DNA from: Dolichospermum compactum NIES-806
GTDB lineage: Bacteria; Cyanobacteriota; Cyanobacteriia; Cyanobacteriales; Nostocaceae
Direction of reading: 5' to 3'
Assembly (NCBI RefSeq): GCF_002368115.1
Contig: NZ_AP018316.1
Span: forward strand, 3,011,457 to 3,035,614
DNA length: 24,158 nt
The notes below the pieces were generated by a model that saw nothing but the letters and a program-made list of their open reading frames with translations, made no database searches and was not told the DNA's origin. Positions 8,486 to 16,269 of the stretch are shown in pieces. The translations under genes and the position numbers were made by a program. The stretch's first letter is position 1, and every line of letters begins with the position of its first letter.

Positions 8486-8515
8486 TCAAACTCTTGCTAC
8501 CAGAGGGTTTTTCTT
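8486..8515 (+). terminator. weak candidate terminator after the ATPase/TOPRIM pair
   Basis: An imperfect stem (AACTCTTG against CAGAGGGTT, with a bulge) is followed by TTTTTCTTCT, 20-45 bases after the TOPRIM stop codon. Stem quality is modest. Confidence 0.35.
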
Positions 8516-8720
8516 CTGACTCCTGCTATAACTGACATCTTGCAGATGGTTAATGACAGCACAGTTGGATGTATCCCCATAAATATAAACGAACCAAATT
8601 CAACAACAGCCAAAAGCCTTGAGGATTAAGTCAAATTTAAGAATAAATATGGTAGAATGTCCTAATAATGTCAACAAGTAGAATAGAATATTTGTCTGTT
8701 GTCGAACACTGCTGCTATAT

Positions 8721-9038
8721 ATGTCCAAAATTTACACCGTAGAAATTAACCACCAAGGTACAAAACATACCCTGCAAGTTTCTGAAGATGAAAATATTCT
8801 TGACGCGGCCTCAGCTAATGGTTTAGACTTACCGACTTCTTGCGGTGCTGGTGTTTGTACAACTTGTGCGGCTTTGATTACAGAGGGAACTGTAAATCAA
8901 GAGGATGGTATGGGTGTAGGTCTAGATTTGCAAAAACAAGGCTATGCGCTGCTTTGTGTTGCTAAACCTCTTTCTGATTTAAAAATCGAAACAGAAAAAG
9001 AAGAGATTGTTTATAAAGCGCAATTTGGGAAAGGTTGA
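8721..9038 (+). CDS. plant-type [2Fe-2S] ferredoxin
   Basis: A 105-residue soluble electron carrier. The four cluster ligands are Cys41, Cys46, Cys49 and Cys79 (C-x4-C-x2-C-x29-C) within PTSCGAGVCTTCA and ALLCVA, the classic plant-type ferredoxin spacing. Length is slightly above the 97-99 residues of the main photosynthetic PetF. The C-terminal tail (EEIVYKAQFGKG) differs from the usual acidic PetF end, so this is probably one of the minor ferredoxins that cyanobacteria carry alongside PetF. Electron partner not known. It starts a plus-strand run of four genes, with 66 bases to the next. The upstream 250 bases are A/T-rich, with a possible -10 (TAGAAT) near 8653. Confidence 0.95.
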   Translation: MSKIYTVEINHQGTKHTLQVSEDENILDAASANGLDLPTSCGAGVCTTCAALITEGTVNQEDGMGVGLDLQKQGYALLCVAKPLSDLKIETEKEEIVYKAQFGKG

Positions 9039-9104
9039 TAATAATCACCAATCACCAAAAAGTTTCTATATTCTCAAAATCATCAAGGCAAAGGATTTAG
9101 GATT

Positions 9105-9275
9105 ATGACAACTCACTTTATTTCCGCTGAAATCGAATTAGAAGAAACTCCCACAGAATTAGAAAAAGCCATTACAGCGGAATTGCAAAAACAAGGTGAA
9201 CCCCTCCGTTGGGCTATTACCGCTGTTAATCAAGAAGCACAAACCGTAACAGTAGAAGCCGTAGTTACCGCTTAA
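9105..9275 (+). CDS. small conserved-looking protein of 56 residues
   Basis: An open frame from the ATG at 9105 to TAA at 9275 gives a 56-residue acidic protein (MTTHFISAEIELEETPTELE ... VTVEAVVTA). It has an alternating charged and hydrophobic pattern that predicts strand-helix-strand, ending in TVTVEAVVTA. AAGG and TAGGA stretches just upstream can act as ribosome binding sites. It fills most of the gap between the ferredoxin and the DUF3326 gene, on the same strand with spacings of 66 and 57 bases, so co-transcription is likely. Codon use is regular. No family name is recognised; the tight context suggests a link to one of its neighbours. Confidence 0.75.
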   Translation: MTTHFISAEIELEETPTELEKAITAELQKQGEPLRWAITAVNQEAQTVTVEAVVTA

Positions 9276-9302
9276 ATTTCTTCTTTGCATCTACTCTACG
9301 AT

Positions 9303-9317
9303 ATCCCTAAGAGGGAT
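9303..9317. other. small inverted repeat just before the DUF3326 start
   Basis: ATCCCT / AGGGAT separated by AAG, about 15 bases upstream of the chosen GTG start. It could form a small hairpin in the messenger RNA; role unknown. Confidence 0.35.
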
Positions 9318-9332
9318 TGCGCGAAAAAACCT

Positions 9333-10403
9333 GTGATACCCATTCAAAAACCATACACCGTAATTTTAATTATACCTACCGGCATTGGGGCGGCGATTGG
9401 CGGTTATGCTGGTGATGCATTGCCAGTAGCTAGAGTTATATCACAGGTATGCGATCGCTTGATTACTCACCCCAATGTTATGAACGGCGCAAGTCTATAC
9501 TGGAATATTCCCAATGGCTTCTATGTCGAAGGATATGGTTTAGATAAATTTGCGGCTGGAGAATGGGGTTTACGTCCGGTTCGCAGTAATAGAGTCGGGT
9601 TACTTTTAGACCAGGGTATCGAACCGGAATTAATGCTGCGACACTTGCAGGTAGCCGACGCAGCTAGAGCTACTTTAGGATTAAATATTACAAATCATGT
9701 TATTACTGATGCACCGCTAAACGTAGAATTACGAACTTCTCCGTCAGGTGCAAGTTGGGGAACAATTGGCAATCCTGATAGTTTGTTACGGGCTGCTGAG
9801 AAATTAATTATAGAAGAAAAAGCCGAAGCGATCGCAGTTGTTGCCCGTTTCCCCGACGATATGAACGAAACCGCAATTAAAAACTATCACCAAGGTCAAG
9901 GAGTAGATCCTCTAGCCGGTGTAGAAGCCGTCATTAGTCATTTATTAGTTCGTACCTTTAAAATTCCCTGCGCCCATGCTCCTGCCCTTGCCAGCACCCC
10001 ACCAGACCCAAATTTATCCCCCCGTGCAGCGGCGGAAGAATTGGGCTACACATTTTTACCTTGTGTTTTAGTTGGGTTGAGTAACGCCCCGCAATTTATC
10101 ATTAATACAGAAAATTACAATTCTTTATCCACTGATATCTGGGCAGATCAAGTTGATGCTTTAATCATTTCTGCCACAGCTTGTGGAAGTAGTGCTTTAT
10201 TGAGTTTAAGTCAGAAACAATGTCAAATAATTACAGTTGCGGAAAATAAAACTTTGATGCAAGTTCGTGGATCCATGTTAAGAATTCCCACCTTACAGGT
10301 AAACTCATATTTAGAAGCAGTAGGTGTATTAGTCGCTCATAAAGCAGGTATCAATCCTTCCTCATTAACAATTAACAATCACCAATTACCAATTATTTTT
10401 TAA
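9333..10403 (+). CDS. DUF3326 family protein
   Basis: About 356 residues from the GTG at 9333; an in-frame TTG at 9285 would add 16 residues that look unlike the rest of the protein. The N-terminus has a glycine-rich PTGIGAAIGGYAGDA at about 15-29. The body is a globular alpha/beta protein with no membrane segment or signal peptide. I recognise the sequence style as DUF3326, a family found mainly in cyanobacteria and plastid-bearing organisms, whose biochemical role I do not know. The C-terminal tail (SLTINNHQLPIIF) is encoded by a run of near-repeated AATTAACAATCACCAATTACC units, so it may be a repeat-derived extension. The stop is followed after six bases by the start of the CPBP protease gene, which suggests an operon. 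Confidence 0.8.
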   Translation: MIPIQKPYTVILIIPTGIGAAIGGYAGDALPVARVISQVCDRLITHPNVMNGASLYWNIPNGFYVEGYGLDKFAAGEWGLRPVRSNRVGLLLDQGIEPELMLRHLQVADAARATLGLNITNHVITDAPLNVELRTSPSGASWGTIGNPDSLLRAAEKLIIEEKAEAIAVVARFPDDMNETAIKNYHQGQGVDPLAGVEAVISHLLVRTFKIPCAHAPALASTPPDPNLSPRAAAEELGYTFLPCVLVGLSNAPQFIINTENYNSLSTDIWADQVDALIISATACGSSALLSLSQKQCQIITVAENKTLMQVRGSMLRIPTLQVNSYLEAVGVLVAHKAGINPSSLTINNHQLPIIF

Positions 10404-10409
10404 AATCCT

Positions 10410-10991
10410 GTGATTGAACAACAAAATCAAGAACCAGAAATACCCTATTTAACACGCACCCAAGTCTTAGTAGCAATGGGTGTAACCGCAATTATTCTCT
10501 GGATAGTTGCTAAATTATGGTTGCGCTGGGGTAACATTGTGCTTTTTAAGTGGCACTGGCACGAACAAGATTTATTATTAGGAATTAGTTTAGGTGTAAT
10601 TATTACCATATTAAGTGGTTTAGCTTATCGTCTTTCCCCTCCCTATCGCAAAAGTGCCGATTATTATCTAGAAATGGTTCTAAAACCACTAGCTTTACCG
10701 GACTTAATTTGGTTAGGACTACTTCCAGGTTTAAGTGAAGAATTATTATTTCGAGGTGTAATGTTACCCGCTTTAGGTGCAGATTATACGGCTGTAATCG
10801 TATCCAGTCTTTGTTTTGGAGTCCTACACCTTAGCGGTCCCCAACAATGGCCTTATGTAATTTGGGCAACTATTGTCGGTATTATTTTAGGTTGTAGCAC
10901 CCTATTAAGTGGCAATTTGTTATTACCAATAGTTGCTCATATGGTGACAAATTGGCTATCTAGCTATTTATGGAAAATCCAAAAACTTTAG
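10410..10991 (+). CDS. CPBP family intramembrane metalloprotease
   Basis: A 193-residue integral membrane protein from a GTG start six bases after the previous stop codon. It has membrane segments at about 18-38, 55-73, 95-110, 126-142, 147-165 and 168-190. The three CPBP (CAAX protease and bacteriocin-processing, formerly Abi) motifs are present: EELLFRG with Glu110, Glu111 and Arg115; FGVLH with His140; and HMVTN with His177 and Asn181. These residues bind metal and form the active site in this family. Substrate unknown; cyanobacterial members often lie in housekeeping operons, and this one is probably co-transcribed with DUF3326. Confidence 0.92.
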   Translation: MIEQQNQEPEIPYLTRTQVLVAMGVTAIILWIVAKLWLRWGNIVLFKWHWHEQDLLLGISLGVIITILSGLAYRLSPPYRKSADYYLEMVLKPLALPDLIWLGLLPGLSEELLFRGVMLPALGADYTAVIVSSLCFGVLHLSGPQQWPYVIWATIVGIILGCSTLLSGNLLLPIVAHMVTNWLSSYLWKIQKL

Positions 10992-11104
10992 ACTTCAGGG
11001 GTAGGGATTTTTTTAATTTTTAATTTTTATAGCAACTGCCAAGGTGCTTAGGACATTAATTGATAATGAAGATAATGAACATCTGTCCATAACAAGGTTT
11101 TACT

Positions 11105-11142
11105 CCTTTCCTTCTTCCTTCTTCCTTCTTCCTTCTTTCTTT
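11105..11142. repeat. pyrimidine heptamer tract (CTTCTTC type)
   Basis: About five degenerate CTTCTTC/CTTCCTT heptamers directly adjoin the CTGACTC array, with the same 7-base period. Confidence 0.6.
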
Positions 11143-11234
<92 letters not shown>

Positions 11235-11303
11235 CGAAACAAAATATCCCACCTATAAGCCATTTCAGCATTATTTGGTGGGACTTGGGGTAGTTTGATG
11301 AAG

Positions 11304-11342
11304 AGTTTTTCTCAAAGTCAAAACCAGGAAAAACCTAGTTTC
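11304..11342 (-). terminator. candidate terminator of the ParMR-like operon
   Basis: Read on the minus strand: stem AACTAGG / CCTGGTT (one G-U pair) around TTTTT, then TTGACTTTGAG. It lies just after the stop codon at 11346. Confidence 0.5.
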
Positions 11343-11345
11343 TTC

Positions 11346-11819
11346 TTAGAAATCATCAAGAAACTGACCAATCCGATTAATTAAGGGGTCTACTTCTTGA
11401 GGTTCATATTCAGGTATGGCTTGCGCCACGCTAACGCTATCAGGAGGAATATAAGTAAGTGGTTGTTGATTCAGGATAATTGCCAAATTTGCCACTTGTT
11501 GAGTAAGTTGCAACATTTGACTTTCTATCGCCTCCAAACGATGAGACTCCCTCGCCAAAAAACGTTCCTCAAAACCAGCTATTTGATTTTGCATCTCACC
11601 GATTTTTTTTTCAACCGTAGTTATATTTGTCATCCTAGCAACTGGTTGTACAGTTTCTGGGACACACAAAAATTTCCAGAGAGCCTCCTTACACAGGTCA
11701 CTGAAAGTTTTATCTGGCTGTGTCTCTAAGGAGTTTTCCACCTGCGCTAATAAACTCTCATCAGCAATTTCTGGATTGAACGTAACGGATTTAACTACCT
11801 TTTTTGACCATTGGAACAT
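11346..11819 (-). CDS. ParR-like adaptor: ribbon-helix-helix-like start plus coiled coil
   Basis: A 157-residue protein encoded five bases after the stop of the actin-like gene. Residues 1-12 (MFQWSKKVVKSV) could form an amphipathic helix. Residues 9-52 (strand KSVTFNP, then helix, then TFSDLCKEALWKFL) fit a ribbon-helix-helix layout as in ParR. Residues 68-118 form a coiled coil. The C-terminus (EVDPLINRIGQFLDDF) is a possible filament-binding tail. The pairing with a ParM-family gene is the main argument for a ParR-like role: linking actin-like filaments to a cargo (DNA, or membrane). An in-frame dispersed repeat encodes DSVSVAQA near 126-134. No direct sequence identity to a named ParR was established. 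Confidence 0.65.
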   Translation of the reverse strand: MFQWSKKVVKSVTFNPEIADESLLAQVENSLETQPDKTFSDLCKEALWKFLCVPETVQPVARMTNITTVEKKIGEMQNQIAGFEERFLARESHRLEAIESQMLQLTQQVANLAIILNQQPLTYIPPDSVSVAQAIPEYEPQEVDPLINRIGQFLDDF

Positions 11820-11824
11820 CAGTT

Positions 11825-12985
11825 TTATGACCTAGCGCGAACAGCAGCAGATAATTGCGCTTCTCCATAAATATACTGCCCCAAAGCATTAGCTTGCCGA
11901 GAAGGTGCAGCTAAGTAAGCGTTGATTTTAGCTTCCTTAAGTAGACGTTGAACATCTTCCCAGAAAAACTCACCACCACCACCTGTAATAATCACATCAG
12001 TTACCCGCTCTGGCAACCACGCTAACACACGCGAGCAAATTTCCCGTGAAAACTGCTCTATTAAGTTAGGCAGAAAATCATCTAAATTGGTGGGCTTACT
12101 AGCACCTTTGGGACGGTAAAAGCGATCGCCTTTAGGCTTATTAACCGCAGAAATCAGTGCCAGTGATTGACTATCAACAGCACCATCTATTTCCTTAGCT
12201 ACCAGGTCATAAAACTTACTCATCCCAAAGTCTTCACTCTTAGAAGCAGCCCTAGCAAAGCGGAAATTATCTACCATAATCATATCAATGGTTTGATGAC
12301 CAATATCAACAATCCCCACAGATATTTTCGTAAAGTCAGGAACTGCTGTGGCTTTATTAGGTTGAGTTTCTGACCATAGCAAACTACCATATCCTTCTGG
12401 CATTACCCAGACTTTGGCAATGTTCAAATTTATGGATTCACCTCGGAAATTTACTACATGAGGTCCAGTTACCAAGCTAGTTAACTGTGCCTTTTCTCTT
12501 TCAAATTGTTCCAAAGATAAGAAAGGCAGTCCCAGAACTACATAAATTTCATCCCTGAGCTTAAAGTAACCCGCAGATGATAAAACTTTGACTAGAGCAT
12601 CTTCTACCTTAGATTGGCCAACGCCAAGATTAGCCCCAAAATCGGCGGCTATTTGCCCTACAGCATAGCCACTACCTTGATATTCCAGCCACAAATCCAT
12701 CAGGGGGTCAGTAGCCTTAGCTTCAAACACACCACCGCGAATTTGCTCAATTGATGTTTGCTTGACATTGGCAGGAATGAAAGCCACGTTAGCAGGTTCA
12801 CGGCTCACACAAGTCTTTGTGGAGGTTCTACCTAAATCCACACTCAGAATAGTTTTACCCGTAATGTTGGTTGGCTTGCCGGAATTTCCAGAATTTATCG
12901 GTGTGGCTGCTGATACTGCTGGAGTCCGGTTCATAGGAATAGCAGCAGCATTCATGGGATTAGCTACGGGCGGTTGATCTGTCAT
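11825..12985 (-). CDS. parM: ParM/StbA-family actin-like ATPase
   Basis: A 386-residue actin-fold protein from the ATG at 12985, chosen because AGAGGAGATTTC gives an excellent ribosome binding site 5-6 bases upstream; two further upstream ATGs (to 13018) lack one. Residues 1-43 are a Pro/Asn/Ala-rich, probably disordered extension. The actin signature follows: phosphate-1 loop VDLGRTSTK at 49-57, phosphate-2 loop VDIGHQTID at 226-234, and adenosine motif ITGGGGEFFW at 333-342. ParM proteins polymerise with ATP to push apart plasmids held by ParR at a centromere. Here the gene lies among chromosomal housekeeping genes with a ParR-like gene behind it, so the role may differ (see findings). It is preceded by about 500 bases of non-coding sequence that should hold its promoter. 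Confidence 0.88.
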   Translation of the reverse strand: MTDQPPVANPMNAAAIPMNRTPAVSAATPINSGNSGKPTNITGKTILSVDLGRTSTKTCVSREPANVAFIPANVKQTSIEQIRGGVFEAKATDPLMDLWLEYQGSGYAVGQIAADFGANLGVGQSKVEDALVKVLSSAGYFKLRDEIYVVLGLPFLSLEQFEREKAQLTSLVTGPHVVNFRGESINLNIAKVWVMPEGYGSLLWSETQPNKATAVPDFTKISVGIVDIGHQTIDMIMVDNFRFARAASKSEDFGMSKFYDLVAKEIDGAVDSQSLALISAVNKPKGDRFYRPKGASKPTNLDDFLPNLIEQFSREICSRVLAWLPERVTDVIITGGGGEFFWEDVQRLLKEAKINAYLAAPSRQANALGQYIYGEAQLSAAVRARS

Positions 12986-13018
12986 GAAATCTCCTCTGTA
13001 AAAAGTTATCATGCCCAT

Positions 13019-13506
13019 CTTACAAAAAGGTGAGCTACAAAAAATTTTAGATTGGGTTAAGTGTAACTAGAAATACGTCAAAATTCATAACAGGCGATCG
13101 TCAATTTTTTATGATTTAGTATTTCTGATGTCAGTTTTGGCAAATGTCAAGCTTTTCTTTTTTCTTCCTCCTCTTGACATCCAACCACAGGGCAACCACT
13201 GGGGGTTGCCCCCCTCTGACAGGTGTAGGTTGTTTACATTCTGGTGAGGGCAAGACTTGGGCGACAAGGTGGCAAGGGAGGAAAACCCTACAGGATGATG
13301 TTTTTTGGCAACAATAACACACCGTTAAAAGACTATTGTGCGTATAAACTCTTCCTTGTCTACGTTCCCTCCAAGTCTTCCCAGTCTTGCCTTCACAGAC
13401 AATATTAAAAACCTACCCTTGTGACGTTGCCCCTACTCCTAACCCCTCATATTGGTGGGAGAAAAATCATTAATTTTCCCCCACTACCAGTTTTAGCTAA
13501 ATTTTG
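13019..13506. other. intergenic region upstream of the ParMR-like operon
   Basis: About 490 bases with no credible gene; a minus frame at 13131-13322 runs through a hairpin repeat and is rejected. It carries the promoter side of the actin-like gene and the GC-rich hairpin listed separately. If the pair were a classical plasmid parMRC system, the centromere would be expected here, but no tandem direct repeats of parC type are seen. Confidence 0.5.
13190..13211. repeat. GC-rich hairpin, dispersed cyanobacterial palindromic repeat
   Basis: Perfect 8-bp stem GGGCAACC / GGTTGCCC with the 6-base loop ACTGGG, in an otherwise AT-rich spacer. From memory, hairpins of this type (GGGCAACCAC...GGTTGCCC) are widely scattered in Nostocales genomes. 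Confidence 0.6.
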
Positions 13507-14589
13507 CTAAATGGTTGATGTTAAAGATTGGACTCTGGATTCCGAAGACCACTCTAATGGGTTCCAAACTCTCTCTTCTAAAGCCATTTGCTCAATTAGA
13601 CTAGCCAGGCGTAAAGCTTTGAGAGCTTGTTCACCACCGACAGAAGGCTGATTGCCACCGCGAACACAGTTGACAAAATGCTCTAACTCTGCACTGAGAG
13701 GCTGAACATTCGTGGTATAAACCTTTTCAATTAAACCATCTTGTCTATATAAGACTTTTTGATGGTCAATCAGAGGATTGACAGGGGTTTGCCGATGTAC
13801 CAAAATCTCATTATTGAGAAAATCTGCTTCTGTAAATGAATTTTTACAATGGGCAACTAAACGGCGAATTTTCCGATGGGTAACTTTGCTGGCTGTGAGA
13901 GTAGCAACAATCCCATTAGCAAAACCCAAGGTAGCCGTTACATAATCTAAATAACCTGAGTCTAAAGAACGAGTCCCACTAGCAGTCAGTTTCACCACTG
14001 GTGAGGCGGCTAATTCTAGCAGTAAATCAATGTCATGGATCATTAAATCCAGCACTACGGAAACATCATTCGCCCGCGCTGAATAAGGACTCATCCGGTG
14101 AGATTCCAAAGCCAAAACTTCCTCGGTTTTGAGAACTTGACTAAGTTCCCTAAAAGCGGGATTGAATCGCTCAATGTGACCAACTTGCAAAATACACTGG
14201 GATTCGGCGGCGGCATTAACTAGAGATTCTGCCTCGGAAATACTAGCCGCTATCGGTTTTTCAATTAAAACATGGATTCCTGCCAACAAACAGTTTATAC
14301 CCACTGCATAGTGTAACCGTGTAGGTACAGCAACACATATGGCATCCACATGGGGTAGTAAGTCACAGTAATCTTCAAAAAACCGGACTTTGTATTTGCT
14401 GGCAGTTTCTAGACCACGTTCGACATTAATATCGGAAACGCCGACTAATTCCACATCTTTCATGGAACTCAGCACGCGGGTATGATGTTGTCCCATGTTA
14501 CCAACCCCAATTACGCCTATGCGAATATGGTGCGGCTGGCTGCGCTGTGAATAAAGATTTGGCTCTGACACTGATATGCTATCTTGCAC
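13507..14589 (-). CDS. Gfo/Idh/MocA family NAD(P)-dependent oxidoreductase
   Basis: About 360 residues from a GTG at 14589; an in-frame TTG at 14613 adds eight residues. The GTG is preferred because GAGGAG lies about nine bases upstream. The N-terminal Rossmann fold shows GVIGVGNMG at 25-33. The family's catalytic EKP is at 110-112, followed by GHIERFNP at 137-144 and MIHDIDL with His185 and Asp186. The remaining C-terminal part is the alpha/beta substrate domain. The GHIERFNP segment is like that of UDP-N-acetylglucosamine 3-dehydrogenases, so a nucleotide-sugar substrate is plausible but not proven. The C-terminal tail (ESRVQSLTSTI) is encoded by a TTGGACTCTGGATTC-like stretch, probably a decayed heptamer repeat captured by the gene. 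Stands alone on the minus strand. Confidence 0.9.
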   Translation of the reverse strand: MQDSISVSEPNLYSQRSQPHHIRIGVIGVGNMGQHHTRVLSSMKDVELVGVSDINVERGLETASKYKVRFFEDYCDLLPHVDAICVAVPTRLHYAVGINCLLAGIHVLIEKPIAASISEAESLVNAAAESQCILQVGHIERFNPAFRELSQVLKTEEVLALESHRMSPYSARANDVSVVLDLMIHDIDLLLELAASPVVKLTASGTRSLDSGYLDYVTATLGFANGIVATLTASKVTHRKIRRLVAHCKNSFTEADFLNNEILVHRQTPVNPLIDHQKVLYRQDGLIEKVYTTNVQPLSAELEHFVNCVRGGNQPSVGGEQALKALRLASLIEQMALEERVWNPLEWSSESRVQSLTSTI

Positions 14590-15276
14590 TATTGTTCTCT
14601 CCTCAACCACCAAATTTAGAGACGCTACGGTCGTTGGCCTTTATACTTAAACGCCAGGTTTGATTTGTCTTAAACCATCCAGATGGTAACATAGTGATTA
14701 TCTTTATGAAGAATTTCAAAGTTTGGGTTCAGTTCCCGCCATCTGGTGATCTTTTCCGCTAACAGTTGTTACAGCGATTTCCAATCATATAAGGTACATC
14801 CTAGCCCCCTCATCGCTTGCGATGAGGGGGTTGGGGGTGGGGTTCTTGTTCCAGGTTTGATGACAATTTGCTGTAATTATCCTGTTTTTATTCATCTATT
14901 AGAAAAATAATGTGTTTTTTCTTTAACTTTGTAACTTTTGTAACCCTTAGCAGGAGTTGTCAGGTATGTTCAGGTATGTATTTAGAAAATTAACTAAATT
15001 CAGTACATACTTGGTTTTTACAGCGGTAAATTAATCACCCTTTCTATAAGTAAAATTACAAGTCATTACATAGTTAATACTCAGAGTATAATGTTTTAGG
15101 CGATTTATACAATTAATGTTCTCATTCCTGAGAGTATTTTTGTACATATTTAATTTTTGTTGGTTGTATTTTGTTAATTTTCCCATCTTTTGGATGCAAT
15201 TTATGAAGGAATTGGTAATTGTGCAAATTTCCCTCTCCTCCTGCTATTTCTTCATCTCCCATTTCCTATTCTGAAT
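14590..15276. other. long divergent intergenic region before queC
   Basis: About 690 bases between divergent genes. It holds a strong GC-rich hairpin (14805-14830), a 9-base direct repeat CAGGTATGT twice (14961-14979), and a possible -10 TATAAT at 15087-15092. The stretch just before queC is a pyrimidine-rich heptamer-like tract (CTATTTC, TTCATCT, CCCATTT). No gene seen. Confidence 0.5.
14805..14830. repeat. strong GC-rich hairpin, probable dispersed repeat
   Basis: Perfect 12-bp stem CCCCCTCATCGC / GCGATGAGGGGG with a TT loop, flanked by GTACATCCTAG and TTGGGGGTGGGG. There is no T-run on either side, so it is not a classical terminator. Similar 'CTAGCCCCCTC...GAGGGGGTTGGGG' elements are common between genes of this group (recollection). 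Confidence 0.6.
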
Positions 15277-15951
15277 ATGAAAGCTGTAATTTTGTTGTCT
15301 GGTGGTTTAGATTCTTCTACTGTTCTTTACCAAGCAAAGGCTGATGGCTGTGAATGTTACGCTATTTCTTTTAATTATCAACAGCGTCATAGTAAAGAGT
15401 TGCATTCTGCTTTTATGGTTGCTAAGGCGGCTGGAGTAGTTCAACATCAGGTGGTCAATTTTGATTTACGACAATGGGGTGGTTCGGCACTAACGGACAA
15501 CAAGATTGATTTACCGGCAGGGCGATCGCTCGACGAAATGGCAGATAATATTCCTGTCACCTATGTTCCTGCCCGGAATACCATCTTTTTAAGTTTTGCT
15601 TTGGGCTATGCCGAAGCGATCGCCGCCCAAAGAGTATATATTGGCGTTAATGCCTTAGATTATTCAGGCTACCCGGATTGTCGTCCTGACTATATCGAAG
15701 CTATGCAGCAAGTTTTCCAGTTAGGAACAAAACAAGGACGGGAAGGACAACCTATTGAAATTATCACCCCATTAATTGATTTGAAAAAGACAGAAATCAT
15801 CCAACTAGGTAATCAATTAGGAGTACCTTGGGAAATCACCTGGTCATGCTATGCCGGTGGTGATTCAGCCTGCGGTGTCTGTGATTCCTGTCAATTGCGG
15901 TTAGCAGCCTTTGCCGCATTAGGTTTAGAAGATCCCATTGATTATGTTTAG
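15277..15951 (+). CDS. queC: 7-cyano-7-deazaguanine synthase QueC
   Basis: A 224-residue enzyme that converts 7-carboxy-7-deazaguanine to preQ0 using ATP and ammonia, in the route to queuosine in tRNA. The ATG at 15277 is chosen because it places the ATP pyrophosphatase loop SGGLDSS at residues 8-14, as in other QueC proteins; an upstream ATG at 15190 adds 29 atypical residues. Other markers are NYQQRH at 33-38, VPARN at 97-101, YPDCRPDY at 132-139, and the zinc site Cys191, Cys199, Cys202 and Cys205 (CYAGGDSACGVCDSC). The family match is full-length. No Shine-Dalgarno sequence is evident, and no preQ1 riboswitch was found upstream. Other queuosine genes are not in the window. Confidence 0.96.
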   Translation: MKAVILLSGGLDSSTVLYQAKADGCECYAISFNYQQRHSKELHSAFMVAKAAGVVQHQVVNFDLRQWGGSALTDNKIDLPAGRSLDEMADNIPVTYVPARNTIFLSFALGYAEAIAAQRVYIGVNALDYSGYPDCRPDYIEAMQQVFQLGTKQGREGQPIEIITPLIDLKKTEIIQLGNQLGVPWEITWSCYAGGDSACGVCDSCQLRLAAFAALGLEDPIDYV

Positions 15952-15991
15952 TTAACCAAGTAGCGATCGCTCTTTGATAAACTATAAAACC

Positions 15992-16254
15992 ATACTTAGG
16001 GTTTGCTGAAAAAGTTATCTGTGATAGCGCAGCGTGACGTAAGTCATGGGCTAGGAGTCAGGAGTCAGGAGTCAGGAGGAAGAATGAGAAGAAGAGAAGA
16101 ATAGTCTTGAATTTGGTCAAGTGATAGGGTTTTGGTAGTTTCAACGCTTATTCCTTGCACTTGTTTCACCTTTTTTACCTTCAAACTCTTGATATATCTC
16201 AGTTCTAGGTTTATATGGCTAACGCCACGCTACGCTATCAGCAAACCATACTTA
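15992..16254. mobile_element. MITE-like element with terminal inverted repeats and target duplication
   Basis: The element occupies about 16000-16247. Its left end GGTTTGCTGA and right end TCAGCAAACC are inverted copies. Inside these, TGATAGCGCAGCGTGACGTA on the left matches the inverted right end closely (3 mismatches over about 22 bases). Both sides are bordered by ATACTTA (15992-15998 and 16248-16254), a likely 7-bp target duplication. It is about 248 bases long and has no coding capacity. It carries three GAGTCAG heptamers inside. It lies between queC and the FAD oxidoreductase, ending about 15 bases before the latter's ATG. Confidence 0.65.
16053..16077. repeat. heptamer repeat (GAGTCAG)3
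   Basis: Three copies of GAGTCAG plus a partial one, the reverse complement of the CTGACTC array at 11143, located inside the MITE-like element. Confidence 0.8.
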
Positions 16255-16269
16255 ATCCTATAAAATATT

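Noticed and set aside
13131..13322. 63-codon minus-strand frame
   Set aside because: It runs through the GC hairpin repeat and a poly-purine tract, with odd composition and no recognisable family.
15093..15276. preQ1 riboswitch before queC
   Set aside because: No C-rich loop with the A-rich tail and pseudoknot pattern of preQ1-I or preQ1-II could be found in the leader.
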